Positions 25,019-36,785 of a stretch of DNA of 64,000 nucleotides are shown one piece after another. The stretch's first letter is position 1; the number at the start of each line of letters is the position of its first letter. Source of the stretch: Channallabes apus (lineage: Eukaryota; Chordata; Actinopteri; Siluriformes; Clariidae); contig CM060127.1 in the NCBI GenBank assembly GCA_030522415.1, positions 3,141,422-3,205,421 of the forward strand, written 5' to 3'. The notes beneath the pieces are model-generated. The model did no database searches and had not been told where the DNA came from. It worked only from the letters and a program-made list of their open reading frames with translations. The position numbers were made by a program, and so were the translations under genes.

Positions 25019-25387
25019 AACAACTGATGGGAAATTACCATGGGACGTCAGAAAAAGAGAGAATGAGAGAGAAAACGTAACACTTTGGCAAAAACGTGTG
25101 CCCTGAGTTGATTACTAAAAATGACTGTTCATGATCAAAGCATCCATACCTACATGGGTTATGCACAGTGGATCAACGGTCAACTGCTTTAAATCTAGTG
25201 TTGACATAATTCACACCGATGAACATGCATCCAAAATGCACATGACTAGTGCTAAATGTCTCCAGTCTCTCAATCCAGTCTAGTGAGGCTCACGGACCTG
25301 TGCAAAGCCACTACTTGTACGCCTTCTCAGCATGAGAGAGACTTCAATAATGTCAGTCATTCCTGCAAACAGGATAAACCATCGAAC

Positions 25388-25469
25388 CGACGAAGGTGGG
25401 ATTCGAACCCACGCATGCAGAGCACAATGGATTAGCAGTCCATCGCCTTAACCTCTCGGCCACCTCGTC
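25388..25469 (-). tRNA. tRNA-Ser(GCT)
   Basis: Intact; variable arm carries GCATGC instead of GCACGC. Confidence 0.93.
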
Positions 25470-26446
25470 GGAGGTGATAATGTTTATCACACATTTTGTA
25501 AAGGACAGCGGAATAGCTAGTAGTTAGTTTTTCCTGATCAATCCCATCCATGTCTGAGGGCATGGCATCCAAGTTTCATCCCATAGCCCACTTGATTTGT
25601 CGTCAAACGACTTAAATTCTTGGACACATAGTAAAGCGTTTTTCAGCCTTTAAGACAAATTCTGGAGGGAAGATTACTTTTCTTTTTTCTGAGCAAACTC
25701 ATTCTATCATTCAACATGTGCAGGCCTTGTGGCATGTTGTGTGCTTTCACAGGAAGTGAATGGAGCGAATGTGGCGAGACGCTGCAATCTTGACAGAGAT
25801 CAGGATCGTTTCTTTTTTCGAGCTGACCGTTTTCCAATCTTTGAGTGGTGAGGTTTCAATTAGGTCTATCCTGGGCCATGTTCAGACTAACTAGGTAGAT
25901 TTTTTGAGCAATTATAATGCTTTATTAACTAGAGATGTGAATAACCTTGTGAAAAAGGGAACAAGTTTTGAGACCTCTGTAAGCAGCATGCTCCATGTTG
26001 CCAGACTGTCTGAGGTGGTCCATGGACACCACTGGAGCAGCGTGACGGCGCAGCATGAAGACATGGGACACACGAGCTGCCTGAAGCCTAGGGAGACAAG
26101 ACTCGCAAGGCAGAATTGCCTCTTGCAGTTGACACCGTGACAGCAGCTCTGATCATGAAAGCATGCCTTCTGGTTGACTGGAGTCAAAATCGCAAAGGGG
26201 ATTGTAATGAGTTATCTATTAGAGGTAAGCTGTTGATTGAGACATTCCAAGGGAGAAATTGGAAAGCAGGTGTGACCATGACAAACAGCTGTGGAGAGAC
26301 TAATGCTCCTTCAACATAAGGAGGCCCACAGTAGCTATAGAAATATTACCATGAAGAGAGATAGGGCATGAACTTTCCAGCAGAATTACAGGTGGAAGTG
26401 ACCCTCAGCCAACTGTAAATGCAGGAGTCGAATCAAAAGCAGGTCC

Positions 26447-26528
26447 TGGCAGCGGTGGGATTCGAACCCACGCCCCCAAAGAGACTGGAGCCTTAATCCA
26501 GCGCCTTAGACCGCTCGGCCACGCTACC
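26447..26528 (-). tRNA. tRNA-Leu(AAG)
   Basis: Matches the array consensus. Confidence 0.96.
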
Positions 26529-26897
26529 AACAACTGATGGGAAATTACCATGGGACGTCAGAAAAAGAGAGAATGAGAGAGAAAACGTAACACTTTGGCA
26601 AAAACGTGTGCCCTGAGTTGATTACTAAAAATGACTGTTCATGATCAAAGCATCCATACCTACATGGGTTATGCACAGTGGATCAACGGTCAACTGCTTT
26701 AAATCTAGTGTTGACATAATTCACACCGATGAACATGCATCCAAAATGCACATGACAAGTGCTAAATGTCTCCAGTCTCTCAATCCAGTCTAGTGAGGCT
26801 CACGGACCTGTGCAAAGCCACTACTTGTACGCCTTCTCAGCACGAGAGAGACTTCAATAATGTCAGTCATTCCTGCAAACAGGATAAACCACAGAAC

Positions 26898-26979
26898 CGA
26901 CGAAGGTGGGACTCGAACCCACGCGTGCAGAGCACAATGGATTAGCAGTCCATCGCCTTAACCTCTCGGCCACCTCGTC
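26898..26979 (-). tRNA. tRNA-Ser(GCT)
   Basis: Matches the array consensus in all arms. The nearest minus-strand TTTT lies about 150 nt downstream (26743-26746), unlike the Leu gene. Confidence 0.95.
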
Positions 26980-27956
26980 GGAGGTGAGAACGTTTATCAC
27001 ACATTTTGTAAAGGACAGCGGAATAGCTAGTAGTTATTTTTTCCTGATCAATCCCATCCATGTCTGAGGGCATGGCATCCAAGTTTCATCCCATAGCCCA
27101 CTTGATTTGTCGTCAAACGACTTAAATTCTTGGACACATAGTAAAGCGTTTTTCAGCCTTTAAGACAAATTCTGGAGGGAAGATTACTTTTCTTTTTTCT
27201 GAGCAAACTCATTCTATCGTTCAACATGTGAAGGCCTTGTGGCATGTTGTGTGCTTTCACAGGAAGTGAATGGAGCGAATGTGGCGAGGCGCTGCAATCT
27301 TGACAGAGATCAGGATCGTTTCCTTTTTCGAGCGGACCGTTTTCCAATCTTTGAGTGGTGAGGTTTCAATTAGGTCTATACTGGGCCATGTTCAGACTAA
27401 CTAGGTAGCTTTTTTGAGCAATTATAATGCTTTATTAACTAGAGATGTGAATAACCTTGTGAAAAAGGGAACAAGTTTTGAGACCTCTGTAAGCAGCATG
27501 CTCCCTGTTGGCAGACTGTCTGAGGTGGTAAATGGACACCACTGGAGCAGTGTGACGGCGCAGCATGAAGACATGGGACACATGAGCTGCCTGAAGCCTA
27601 GCGAGACAAGACTCGCAAGGCAGAATTGCCTCCTGCAGTTGACACGGTGACAGCAGCTCTGATCATGAAAGCATGCCTTCTGGTTGACTGGAGTCAAAAT
27701 CGCAAAGGGGATTGTAATGAGTTATCTATTAGAGGTAAGCTGTTGATTGAGACATTCCAAGGGAGAAATTGGAAAGCAGGTGTGACCATGACAAACAGCT
27801 GTGGAGAGACTAATGCTCCTTCAACATAAGGAGGCCCACAGTAGCTATAGAAATATTACCATGAAGAGAGATAGGGCATGAACTTTCCAGCAGAATTACA
27901 GGTGGAAGTGACCCTCAGCCAACTGTAAATGCAGGAGTCGAATCAAAAGCAGGTCC

Positions 27957-28038
27957 TGGCAGCGGTGGGATTCGAACCCACGCCCCCAAAGAGACTGGAG
28001 CCTTAATCCAGCGCCTTAGACCGCTCGGCCACGCTACC
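27957..28038 (-). tRNA. tRNA-Leu(AAG)
   Basis: Matches the array consensus. Confidence 0.96.
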
Positions 28039-28407
28039 AACAACTGATGGGAAATTACCATGGGACGTCAGAAAAAGAGAGAATGAGAGAGAAAACGTAA
28101 CACTTTGGCAAAAACGTGTGCCCTGAGTTGATTACTAAAAATGACTGTTCATGATCAAAGCATCCATACCTACATGGGTTATGCACAGTGGATCAACGGT
28201 CAACTGCTTTAAATCTAGTGTTGACATAATTCACACCGATGAACATGCATCCAAAATGCACATGACTAGTGCTACATGTCTCCAGTCTCTCAATCCAGTC
28301 TAGTGAGGCTCACGGACCTGTGCAAAGCCACTACTTGTACGCCTTCTCAGCACGAGAGAGACTTCAATAATGTCAGTCATTCCTGCAAACAGGATAAACC
28401 ACAGAAC

Positions 28408-28489
28408 CGACGAAGGTGGGACTCGAACCCACGCGTGCAGAGCACAATGGATTAGCAGTCCATCGCCTTAACCTCTCGGCCAACTCGTC
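28408..28489 (-). tRNA. tRNA-Ser(GCT), acceptor variant
   Basis: GACGAGT acceptor strand breaks pair 7-66; the rest is intact. Confidence 0.82.
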
Positions 28490-29466
28490 GGAGGTGAGAA
28501 TGTTTATCACACATTTTGTAAAGGACAGCGGAATAGCTAGTAGTTATTTTTTCCTGATCAATCCCATCCATGTCTGAGGGCATGGCATCCAAGTTTCATC
28601 CCATAGCCCACTTGATTTGTCGTCAAACGACTTAAATTCTTGGACACATAGTAAAGCGTTTTTCAGCCTTTAAGACAAATTCGGGAGGGAAGATTACTTT
28701 TCTTTTTTCTGAGCAAACTCATTCTATCGATCAACATGTGCAGCCCTTATGGCATGTTGTGTGCTTTCACAGGAAGTGAATGGAGCGAATGTGGCGAGGC
28801 GCTGCAATCTTGACAGAGATCAGGATCGTTTCTTTTTTCGAGCAGACCGTTTTCCAATCTTTGAGTGGTGAGGTTTCAATTAGGTCTATCCTGGGCCATG
28901 TTCAGACTAACTAGGTAGCTTTTTTGAGCAATTATAACGCTTCATTAACTAGAGATGTGAATAACCTTGTGAAAAAGGGAACAAGTTTTGAGACCTCTGT
29001 AAGCAGCATGCTCCATGTTGCCAGACTGTCTGAGGTGGTCCATGGACACCACTGGAGCAGCGTGACGGCGCAGCATGAAGACATGGGACACACGAGCTGC
29101 CTGAAGCCTAGGGAGACAAGACTCGCAAGGCAGAATTGCCTCCGGCAGTTGACACCGTGACAGCAGCTCTGATCATGAAAGCATGCCTTCTGGTTGACTG
29201 GAGTCAAAATCGCAAAGGGGATTGTAATGAGTTATCTATTAGAGGTAAGCTGTTGATTGAGACATTCCAAGGGAGAAATTGGAAAGCAGGTGTGACCATG
29301 ACAAACAGCTGTGGAGAGACTAATGCTCCTTCAACATAAGGAGGCCCACAGTAGCTATAGAAATATTACCATGAAGAGAGATAGGGCATGAACTTTCCAG
29401 CAGAATTACAGGTGGAAGTGACCCTCAGCCAACTGTAAATGCAGGAGTCGAATCAAAAGCAGGTCC

Positions 29467-29548
29467 TGGCAGCGGTGGGATTCGAACCCACGCCCCCAAA
29501 GAGACTGGAGCCTTAATCCAGCGCCTTAGACCGCTCGGCCACGCTACC
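29467..29548 (-). tRNA. tRNA-Leu(AAG)
   Basis: Matches the array consensus. Confidence 0.96.
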
Positions 29549-29917
29549 AACAACTGATGGGAAATTACCATGGGACGTCAGAAAAAGAGAGAATGAGAGA
29601 GAAAACGTAACACTTTGGCAAAAACGTGTGCCCTGAGTTGATTACTAAAAATGACTGTTCATGATCAAAGCATCCATACCTACATGGGTTATGCACAGTG
29701 GATCAACGGTCAACTGCTTTAAATCTAGTGTTGACATAATTCACACCGATGAACATGCATCCAAAATGCACATGACAAGTGCTAAATGTCTCCAGTCTCT
29801 CAATCCAGTCTAGTGAGGCTCACGGACCTGTGCAAAGCCACTACTTGTACGCCTTCTCAGCACGAGAGAGACTTCAATAATGTCAGTCATTCCTGCAAAC
29901 AGGATAAACCACAGAAC

Positions 29918-29999
29918 CGACGAAGGTGGGACTCAAACCCACGCATGCAGAGCACAATGGATTAGCAGTCCATCTCCTTAACCTCTCGGCCACCTTGTC
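29918..29999 (-). pseudogene. tRNA-Ser(GCT), multiply mutated
   Basis: Three lesions together: GACAAGG acceptor strand (A4-C69), a C-to-A in the D-stem region, and C56 to T in the T loop. GCT anticodon retained. Likely inactive. Confidence 0.75.
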
Positions 30000-30128
30000 G
30001 GAGGTGATAATGTTTATCACACATTTTGTTAAGGACAGCGGAATAGCTAGTAGTTATTTTTTCCTGATCAATCCCATCCATGTCTGAGGGCATGGCATCC
30101 AAGTTTCATCCCATAGCCCACTTGATTT

Positions 30129-30183
30129 GAAGCAATTTCCCTTTGGGATTAATAAAGTTCTTTGAATCTTGAATCTTGAATTT
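30129..30183 (+). mobile_element. 55 bp LINE 3'-tail insertion in one unit
   Basis: Found only in this unit, inside GATTTG/TCGTCA. It reads as a LINE 3' end: CCCTTTGGGATTAATAAAG followed by TTTGAATCTTGAATCTTGAA repeats. ATTTG is present on both sides and may be the target duplication. An extreme 5' truncation. Confidence 0.75.
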
Positions 30184-31032
30184 GTCGTCAAACGACTTAA
30201 ATTCTTGGACACATAGTAAAGCGTTTTTCAGCCTTTAAGACAAATTCGGGAGGGAAGATTACTTTTCTTTTTTCTGAGCAAACTCATTCTATCGTTCAAC
30301 ATGTGCAGCCCTTATGGCATGTTGTGTGCTTTCACAGGAAGTGAATGGAGCGAATGTGGCGAGACGCTGCAATCTTGACAGAGATCAGGATCGTTTCTTT
30401 TTTCGAGCAGACCGTTTTCCAATCTTTGAGTGGTGAGGTTTCAATTAGGTCTATCCTGGGCCATGTTCAGACTAACTAGGTAGATTTTTTGAGCAATTAT
30501 AATGCTTTATTAACTAGAGATGTGAATAACCTTGTGAAAAAGGGAACAAGTTTTGAGACCTCTGTAAGCAGCATGCTCCATGTTGCCAGACTGTCTGAGG
30601 TGGTCCATGGACACCACTGGAGCAGCGTGACGGCGCAGCATGAAGACATGGGACACACGAGCTGCCTGAAGCCTAGGGAGACAAGACTCGCAAGGCAGAA
30701 TTGCCTCCTGCAGTTGACACCGTGACAGCAGCTCTGATCATGAAAGCATGCCTTCTGGTTGACTGGAGTCAAAATCCCAAAGGGGATTGTGAGGGGTTAT
30801 CTATTAGAGGTAAGCTGTTGATTGAGACATTCCAAGGGAGAAATTGGAAAGCAGGTGTGACCATGACAAACAGCTGTGGAGAGACTAATGCTCCTTCAAC
30901 ATAAGGAGGCACACAGTAGCTATAGAAACATTACCATGAAGAGAGATAGGGCATGAACTTGCCAGCAGAATTACAGGCTGGAAGTGACCCTCAGCCAACT
31001 GTCAATGCAGGAGTCGAATCAAAAGCAGGTCC

Positions 31033-31114
31033 TGGCAGCGGTAGGATTCGAACCCACGCCCCCAAAGAGACTGGAGCCTTAATCCAGCGCCTTAGACCGC
31101 TCGGCCACGCTACC
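31033..31114 (-). tRNA. tRNA-Leu(AAG)
   Basis: Intact with the T-stem wobble typical of this subtype. Confidence 0.94.
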
Positions 31115-31483
31115 AACAACTGATGGGAAATTACCATGGGACGTCAGAAAAAGAGAGAAAGAGAGAGAAAACGTAACACTTTGGCAAAAACGTGTGCCCT
31201 GAGTTGATTACTAAAAATGACTGTTCATGATCAAAGCATCCATACCTACATGGGTTATGCACAGTGGATCGACGGTCAACTGCTTTAAATCTAGTGTTGA
31301 CATAATTCACACGTATGAACATGCATCCAAAATGCACATGACTAGTGCTACATGTCTCCAGTCTCTCAATCCAGTCTAGTGAGGCTCACGGACCTGTGCA
31401 AAGCCACTACTTGTACGCCTTCTCAGCATGAGAGAGACTTCAATAATGTCAGTCATTCCTGCAAACAGGATAAACCATAGAAC

Positions 31484-31565
31484 CGACGAAGGTGGGATTC
31501 GAACCCACGCATGCAGAGCACAATGGATTAGCAGTCCATCGCCTTAACCTCTCGGCCACCTCGTC
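31484..31565 (-). tRNA. tRNA-Ser(GCT)
   Basis: Intact; GCATGC variable arm as at 25388-25469. Confidence 0.93.
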
Positions 31566-32543
31566 GGAGGTGATAATATTTATCACACATTTTGTAAAGG
31601 ACAGCGGAATAGCTAGTAGTTAGTTTTTCCTGATCAATCCCATCCATGTCTGAGGGCATGGCATCCAAGTTTCATCCCATAGCCCACTTGATTTGTCGTC
31701 AAACGACTTAAATTCTTGGACACATAGTAAAGCGTTTTTCAGCCTTTAAGACAAATTCTGGAGGGAAGATTACTTTTCTTTTTTCTGAGCAAACTCATTC
31801 TATCATTCAACATGTGCAGGCCTTGTGGCATGTTGTGTGCTTTCACAGGAAGTGAATGGAGCGAATGTGGCGAGACGCTGCAATCTTGACAGAGATCAGG
31901 ATCGTTTCTTTTTTCGAGCTGACCGTTTTCCAATCTTTGAGTGGTGAGGTTTCAATTAGGTCTATCCTGGGCCATGTTCAGACTAACTAGGTAGATTTTT
32001 TGAGCAATTATAATGCTTTATTAACTAGAGATGTGAATAACCTTGTGAAAAAGGGAACAAGTTTTGAGACATCTGTAAGCAGCATGCTCCATGTTGCCAG
32101 ACTGTCTGAGGTGGTCCACGGACACCACTGGAGCAGCGTGACGGCGCAGCATGAAGACATGGGACACACGAGCTGCCTGAAGCCTAGGGAGACAAGACTC
32201 GCAAGGCAGAATTGCCTCCTGCAGTTGACACCGTGACAGCAGCTCTGATCATGAAAGCATGCCTTCTGGTTGACTGGAGTCAAAATCCCAAAGGGGATTG
32301 TGAGGGGTTATCTATTAGAGGTAAGCTGTTGATTGAGACATTCCAAGGGAGAAATTGGAAAGCAGGTGTGACCATGACAAACAGCTGTGGAGAGACTAAT
32401 GCTCCTTCAACATAAGGAGGCACACAGTAGCTATAGAAACATTACCATGAAGAGAGATAGGGCATGAACTTGCCAGCAGAATTACAGGCTGGAAGTGACC
32501 CTCAGCCAACTGTCAATGCAGGAGTCGAATCAAAAGCAGGTCC

Positions 32544-32625
32544 TGGCAGCGGTAGGATTCGAACCCACGCCCCCAAAGAGACTGGAGCCTTAATCCAGCA
32601 CCTTAGACCGCTCGGCCACGCTACC
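32544..32625 (-). tRNA. tRNA-Leu(AAG)
   Basis: D stem GCC/GGT has one G-T wobble and the T stem one more; otherwise intact. Confidence 0.9.
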
Positions 32626-32994
32626 AACAACTGATGGGAAATTACCATGGGACGTCAGAAAAAGAGAGAAAGAGAGAGAAAACGTAACACTTTGGCAAAA
32701 ACGTGTGCCCTGAGTTGATTACTAAAAATGACTGTTCATGATCAAAGCATCCATACCTACATGGGTTATGCACAGTGGATCGACGGTCAACTGCTTTAAA
32801 TCTAGTGTTGACATAATTCACACGTATGAACATGCATCCAAAATGCACATGACTAGTGCTACATGTCTCCAGTCTCTCAATCCAGTCTAGTGAGGCTCAC
32901 GGACCTGTGCAAAGCCACTACTTGTACGCCTTCTCAGCATGAGAGAGACTTCAATAATGTCAGTCATTCCTGCAAACAGGATAAACCACAGAAC

Positions 32995-33076
32995 CGACGA
33001 AGGTGGGATTCGAACCCACGCGTGCAGAGCACAATGGATTAGCAGTCCATCGCCTTAACCTCTCGGCCACCTCGTC
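32995..33076 (-). tRNA. tRNA-Ser(GCT)
   Basis: Consensus sequence in all arms, T loop TTCGAAT. Confidence 0.95.
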
Positions 33077-34054
33077 GGAGGTGATAATGTTTATCACACA
33101 TTTTGTAAAGGACAGCGGAATAGCTAGTAGTTAGTTTTTCCTGATCAATCCCATCCATGTCTGAGGGCATGGCATCCAAGTTTCATCCCATAGCCCACTT
33201 GATTTGTCGTCAAACGACTTAAATTCTTGGACACATAGTAAAGCGTTTTTCAGCCTTTAAGACAAATTCTGGAGGGAAGATTACTTTTCTTTTTTCTGAG
33301 CAAACTCATTCTATCATTCAACATGTGCAGGCCTTGTGGCATGTTGTGTGCTTTCACAGGAAGTGAATGGAGCGAATGTGGCGAGACGCTGCAATCTTGA
33401 CAGAGATCAGGATCGTTTCTTTTTTCGAGCTGACCGTTTTCCAATCTTTGAGTGGTGAGGTTTCAATTAGGTCTATCCTGGGCCATGTTCAGACTAACTA
33501 GGTAGATTTTTTGAGCAATTATAATGCTTTATTAACTAGAGATGTGAATAACCTTGTGAAAAAGGGAACAAGTTTTGAGACCTCTGTAAGCAGCATGCTC
33601 CATGTTGCCAGACTGTCTGAGGTGGTCCACGGACACCACTGGAGCAGCGTGACGGCGCAGCATGAAGACATGGGACACACGAGCTGCCTGAAGCCTAGGG
33701 AGCCAAGACTCGCAAGGCAGAATTGCCTCCTGCAGTTGACACCGTGACAGCAGCTCTGATCATGAAAGCATGCCTTCTGGTTGACTGGAGTCAAAATCCC
33801 AAAGGGGATTGTGAGGGGTTATCTATTAGAGGTAAGCTGTTGATTGAGACATTCCAAGGGAGAAATTGGAAAGCAGGTGTGACCATGACAAACAGCTGTG
33901 GAGAGACTAATGCTCCTTCAACATAAGGAGGCCCACAGTAGCTATAGAAACATTACCATGAAGAGAGATAGGGCATGAACTTTCCAGCAAAATTACAGGC
34001 TGGAAGTGACCCTCAGCCACCTGTCAATGCAGGAGTCGAATCAAAAGCAGGTCC

Positions 34055-34136
34055 TGGCAGCGGTGGGATTCGAACCCACGCCCCCAAAGAGACTGGCGCC
34101 TTAATCCAGCGCCTTAGACCGCTCGGCCACGCTACC
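34055..34136 (-). tRNA. tRNA-Leu(AAG), anticodon-stem variant
   Basis: 3' anticodon strand is GCCAG, leaving A31 opposite G39. Same change in the next unit. Confidence 0.83.
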
Positions 34137-34505
34137 AACAACTGATGGGAAATTAACATGGGACGTCAGAAAAAGAGAGAAAGAGAGAGAAAACGTAACA
34201 CTTTGGCAAAAACGTGTGCCCTGAGTTGATTACTAAAAATGACTGTTCATGATCAAAGCATCCATACCTACATGGGTTATGCACAGTGGATCGACGGTCA
34301 ACTGCTTTAAATCTAGTGTTGACAAAATTCACACGTATGAACATGCATCCAAAATGCACATGACTAGTGCTACATGTCTCCAGTCTCTCAATCCAGTCTA
34401 GTGAGGCTCACGGACCTGTGCAAAGCCACTACTTGTACGCCTTCTCAGCATGAGAGAGACTTCAATAATGTCAGTCATTCCTGCAAACAGGATAAACCAC
34501 AGAAC

Positions 34506-34587
34506 CGACGAAGGTGGGATTCGAACCCACGCGTGCAGAGCACAATGGATTAGCAGTCCATCGCCTTAACCTCTCGGCCACCTCGTC
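34506..34587 (-). tRNA. tRNA-Ser(GCT)
   Basis: Consensus sequence in all arms. Confidence 0.95.
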
Positions 34588-35565
34588 GGAGGTGATAATG
34601 TTTATCACACATTTTGTAAAGGACAGCGGAATAGCTAGTAGTTAGTTTTTCCTGATCAATCCCATCCATGTCTGAGGGCATGGCATCCAAGTTTCATCCC
34701 ATAGCCCACTTGATTTGTCGTCAAACGACTTAAATTCTTGGACACATAGTAAAGCGTTTTTCAGCCTTTAAGACAAATTCTGGAGGGAAGATTACTTTTC
34801 TTTTTTCTGAGCAAACTCATTCTATCATTCAACATGTGCAGGCCTTGTGGCATGTTGTGTGCTTTCACAGGAAGTGAATGGAGCGAATGTGGCGAGACGC
34901 TGCAATCTTGACAGAGATCAGGATCGTTTCTTTTTTCGAGCTGACCGTTTTCCAATCTTTGAGTGGTGAGGTTTCAATTAGGTCTATCCTGGGCCATGTT
35001 CAGACTAACTAGGTAGATTTTTTGAGCAATTATAATGCTTTATTAACTAGAGATGTGAATAACCTTGTGAAAAAGGGAACAAGTTTTGAGACCTCTGTAA
35101 GCAGCATGCTCCATGTTGCCAGACTGTCTGAGGTGGTCCACGGACACCACTGGAGCAGCGTGACGGCGCAGCATGAAGACATGGGACACACGAGCTGCCT
35201 GAAGCCTAGGGAGCCAAGACTCGCAAGGCAGAATTGCCTCCTGCAGTTGACACCGTGACAGCAGCTCTGATCATGAAAGCATGCCTTCTGGTTGACTGGA
35301 GTCAAAATCCCAAAGGGGATTGTGAGGGGTTATCTATTAGAGGTAAGCTGTTGATTGAGACATTCCAAGGGAGAAATTGGAAAGCAGGTGTGACCATGAC
35401 AAACAGCTGTGGAGAGACTAATGCTCCTTCAACATAAGGAGGCCCACAGTAGCTATAGAAACATTACCATGAAGAGAGATAGGGCATGAACTTTCCAGCA
35501 AAATTACAGGCTGGAAGTGACCCTCAGCCACCTGTCAATGCAGGAGTCGAATCAAAAGCAGGTCC

Positions 35566-35647
35566 TGGCAGCGGTGGGATTCGAACCCACGCCCCCAAAG
35601 AGACTGGCGCCTTAATCCAGCGCCTTAGACCGCTCGGCCACGCTACC
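35566..35647 (-). tRNA. tRNA-Leu(AAG), anticodon-stem variant
   Basis: Carries the A31-G39 mismatch of the previous unit; these two units look like the most recent duplication in the array. Confidence 0.83.
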
Positions 35648-36016
35648 AACAACTGATGGGAAATTAACATGGGACGTCAGAAAAAGAGAGAAAGAGAGAG
35701 AAAACGTAACACTTTGGCAAAAACGTGTGCCCTGAGTTGATTACTAAAAATGACTGTTCATGATCAAAGCATCCATACCTACATGGGTTATGCACAGTGG
35801 ATCGACGGTCAACTGCTTTAAATCTAGTGTTGACAAAATTCACACGTATGAACATGCATCCAAAATGCACATGACTAGTGCTACATGTCTCCAGTCTCTC
35901 AATCCAGTCTAGTGAGGCTCACGGACCTGTGCAAAGCCACTACTTGGACGCCTTCTCAGCACGAGAGAGACTTCAATAATGTCAGACATTCCTGCAAACA
36001 GGATAAACCACAGAAC

Positions 36017-36098
36017 CGACGAAGGTGGGATTCGAACCCAAGCGTGCAGAGCACAATGGATTAGCAGTCCATCGCCTTAACCTCTCGGCCACCTCGTC
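36017..36098 (-). tRNA. tRNA-Ser(GCT), T-stem variant
   Basis: T stem begins TTGGG instead of GTGGG, losing one pair; other arms intact. Last tRNA before the gap. Confidence 0.82.
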
Positions 36099-36585
36099 GG
36101 AGGTGATAATGTTTATCACACATTTTGTAAAGGACAGCGGAATAGCTAGTAGTTAGTTTTTCCTGATCAATCCCATCCATGTCTGAGGGCATGGCATCCA
36201 AGTTTCATCCCATAGCCCACTTGATTTGTCGTCAAACGACTTAAATTCTTGGACACATAGTAAAGCGTTTTTCAGCCTTTAAGACAAATTCTGGAGGGAA
36301 GATTACTTTTCCTTTTTCTGAGCAAACTCATTCTATCGTTCAACATGTGCAGGCCTTGTGGCATGTTGTGTGATTTCACAGGAAGTGAATGGAGCGAATG
36401 TGGCGAGGCGCTGCAATCTTGACAGAGATCAGGATCATTTCTTTTTTCGAGTGGACCGTTTTCCAATCTTTGAGTGGTGAGGTTTCAATTAGGTCTATCC
36501 TGGGCCATGTTCAGACTAACTAGGTAGATTTTTTGAGCAATTATAACGCTTTATTAACTAGAGATGTGAATAACCTTGTGAAAAA

Positions 36586-36785
36586 NNNNNNNNNNNNNNN
36601 NNNNNNNNNNNNNNNNNNNNNNNNNNNNNNNNNNNNNNNNNNNNNNNNNNNNNNNNNNNNNNNNNNNNNNNNNNNNNNNNNNNNNNNNNNNNNNNNNNNN
36701 NNNNNNNNNNNNNNNNNNNNNNNNNNNNNNNNNNNNNNNNNNNNNNNNNNNNNNNNNNNNNNNNNNNNNNNNNNNNNNNNNNNNN
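36586..36785. other. Assembly gap, 200 N
   Basis: Exactly 200 N placed inside the spacer of the 23rd unit; sequence beyond it is unrelated to the array. The round length suggests a placeholder. Confidence 0.99.

Larger units (their letters stand above)
1..36585. repeat. Tandem array of ~1.51 kb tRNA-Leu/tRNA-Ser units
   Basis: Head-to-tail units with a start-to-start spacing of 1505-1511 bp; exceptions are 1527 bp (two units with an inverted segment), 1566 bp (55 bp insertion) and 3764 bp (LINE insertion). Each unit reads, left to right, tRNA-Leu(AAG) minus strand, ~367 bp spacer, tRNA-Ser(GCT) minus strand, ~978 bp spacer. Spacers are as conserved as the tRNA genes, which points to recent amplification and homogenisation of the whole unit. 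Short ORFs recur in every unit but follow from copy identity. The array is cut by the window edge on the left and by an assembly gap on the right. Confidence 0.97.

Noticed and set aside
968..35437. Short ORFs of 62-91 codons recurring on both strands in every array unit
   Set aside because: They overlap each other in opposite frames, match no protein family I know, and are conserved only because the units are near-identical copies.
1..36585. CRISPR array or satellite DNA as explanation of the periodicity
   Set aside because: Units are 1.5 kb and contain complete tRNA genes; there are no short direct repeats with variable spacers, and the host is a vertebrate.
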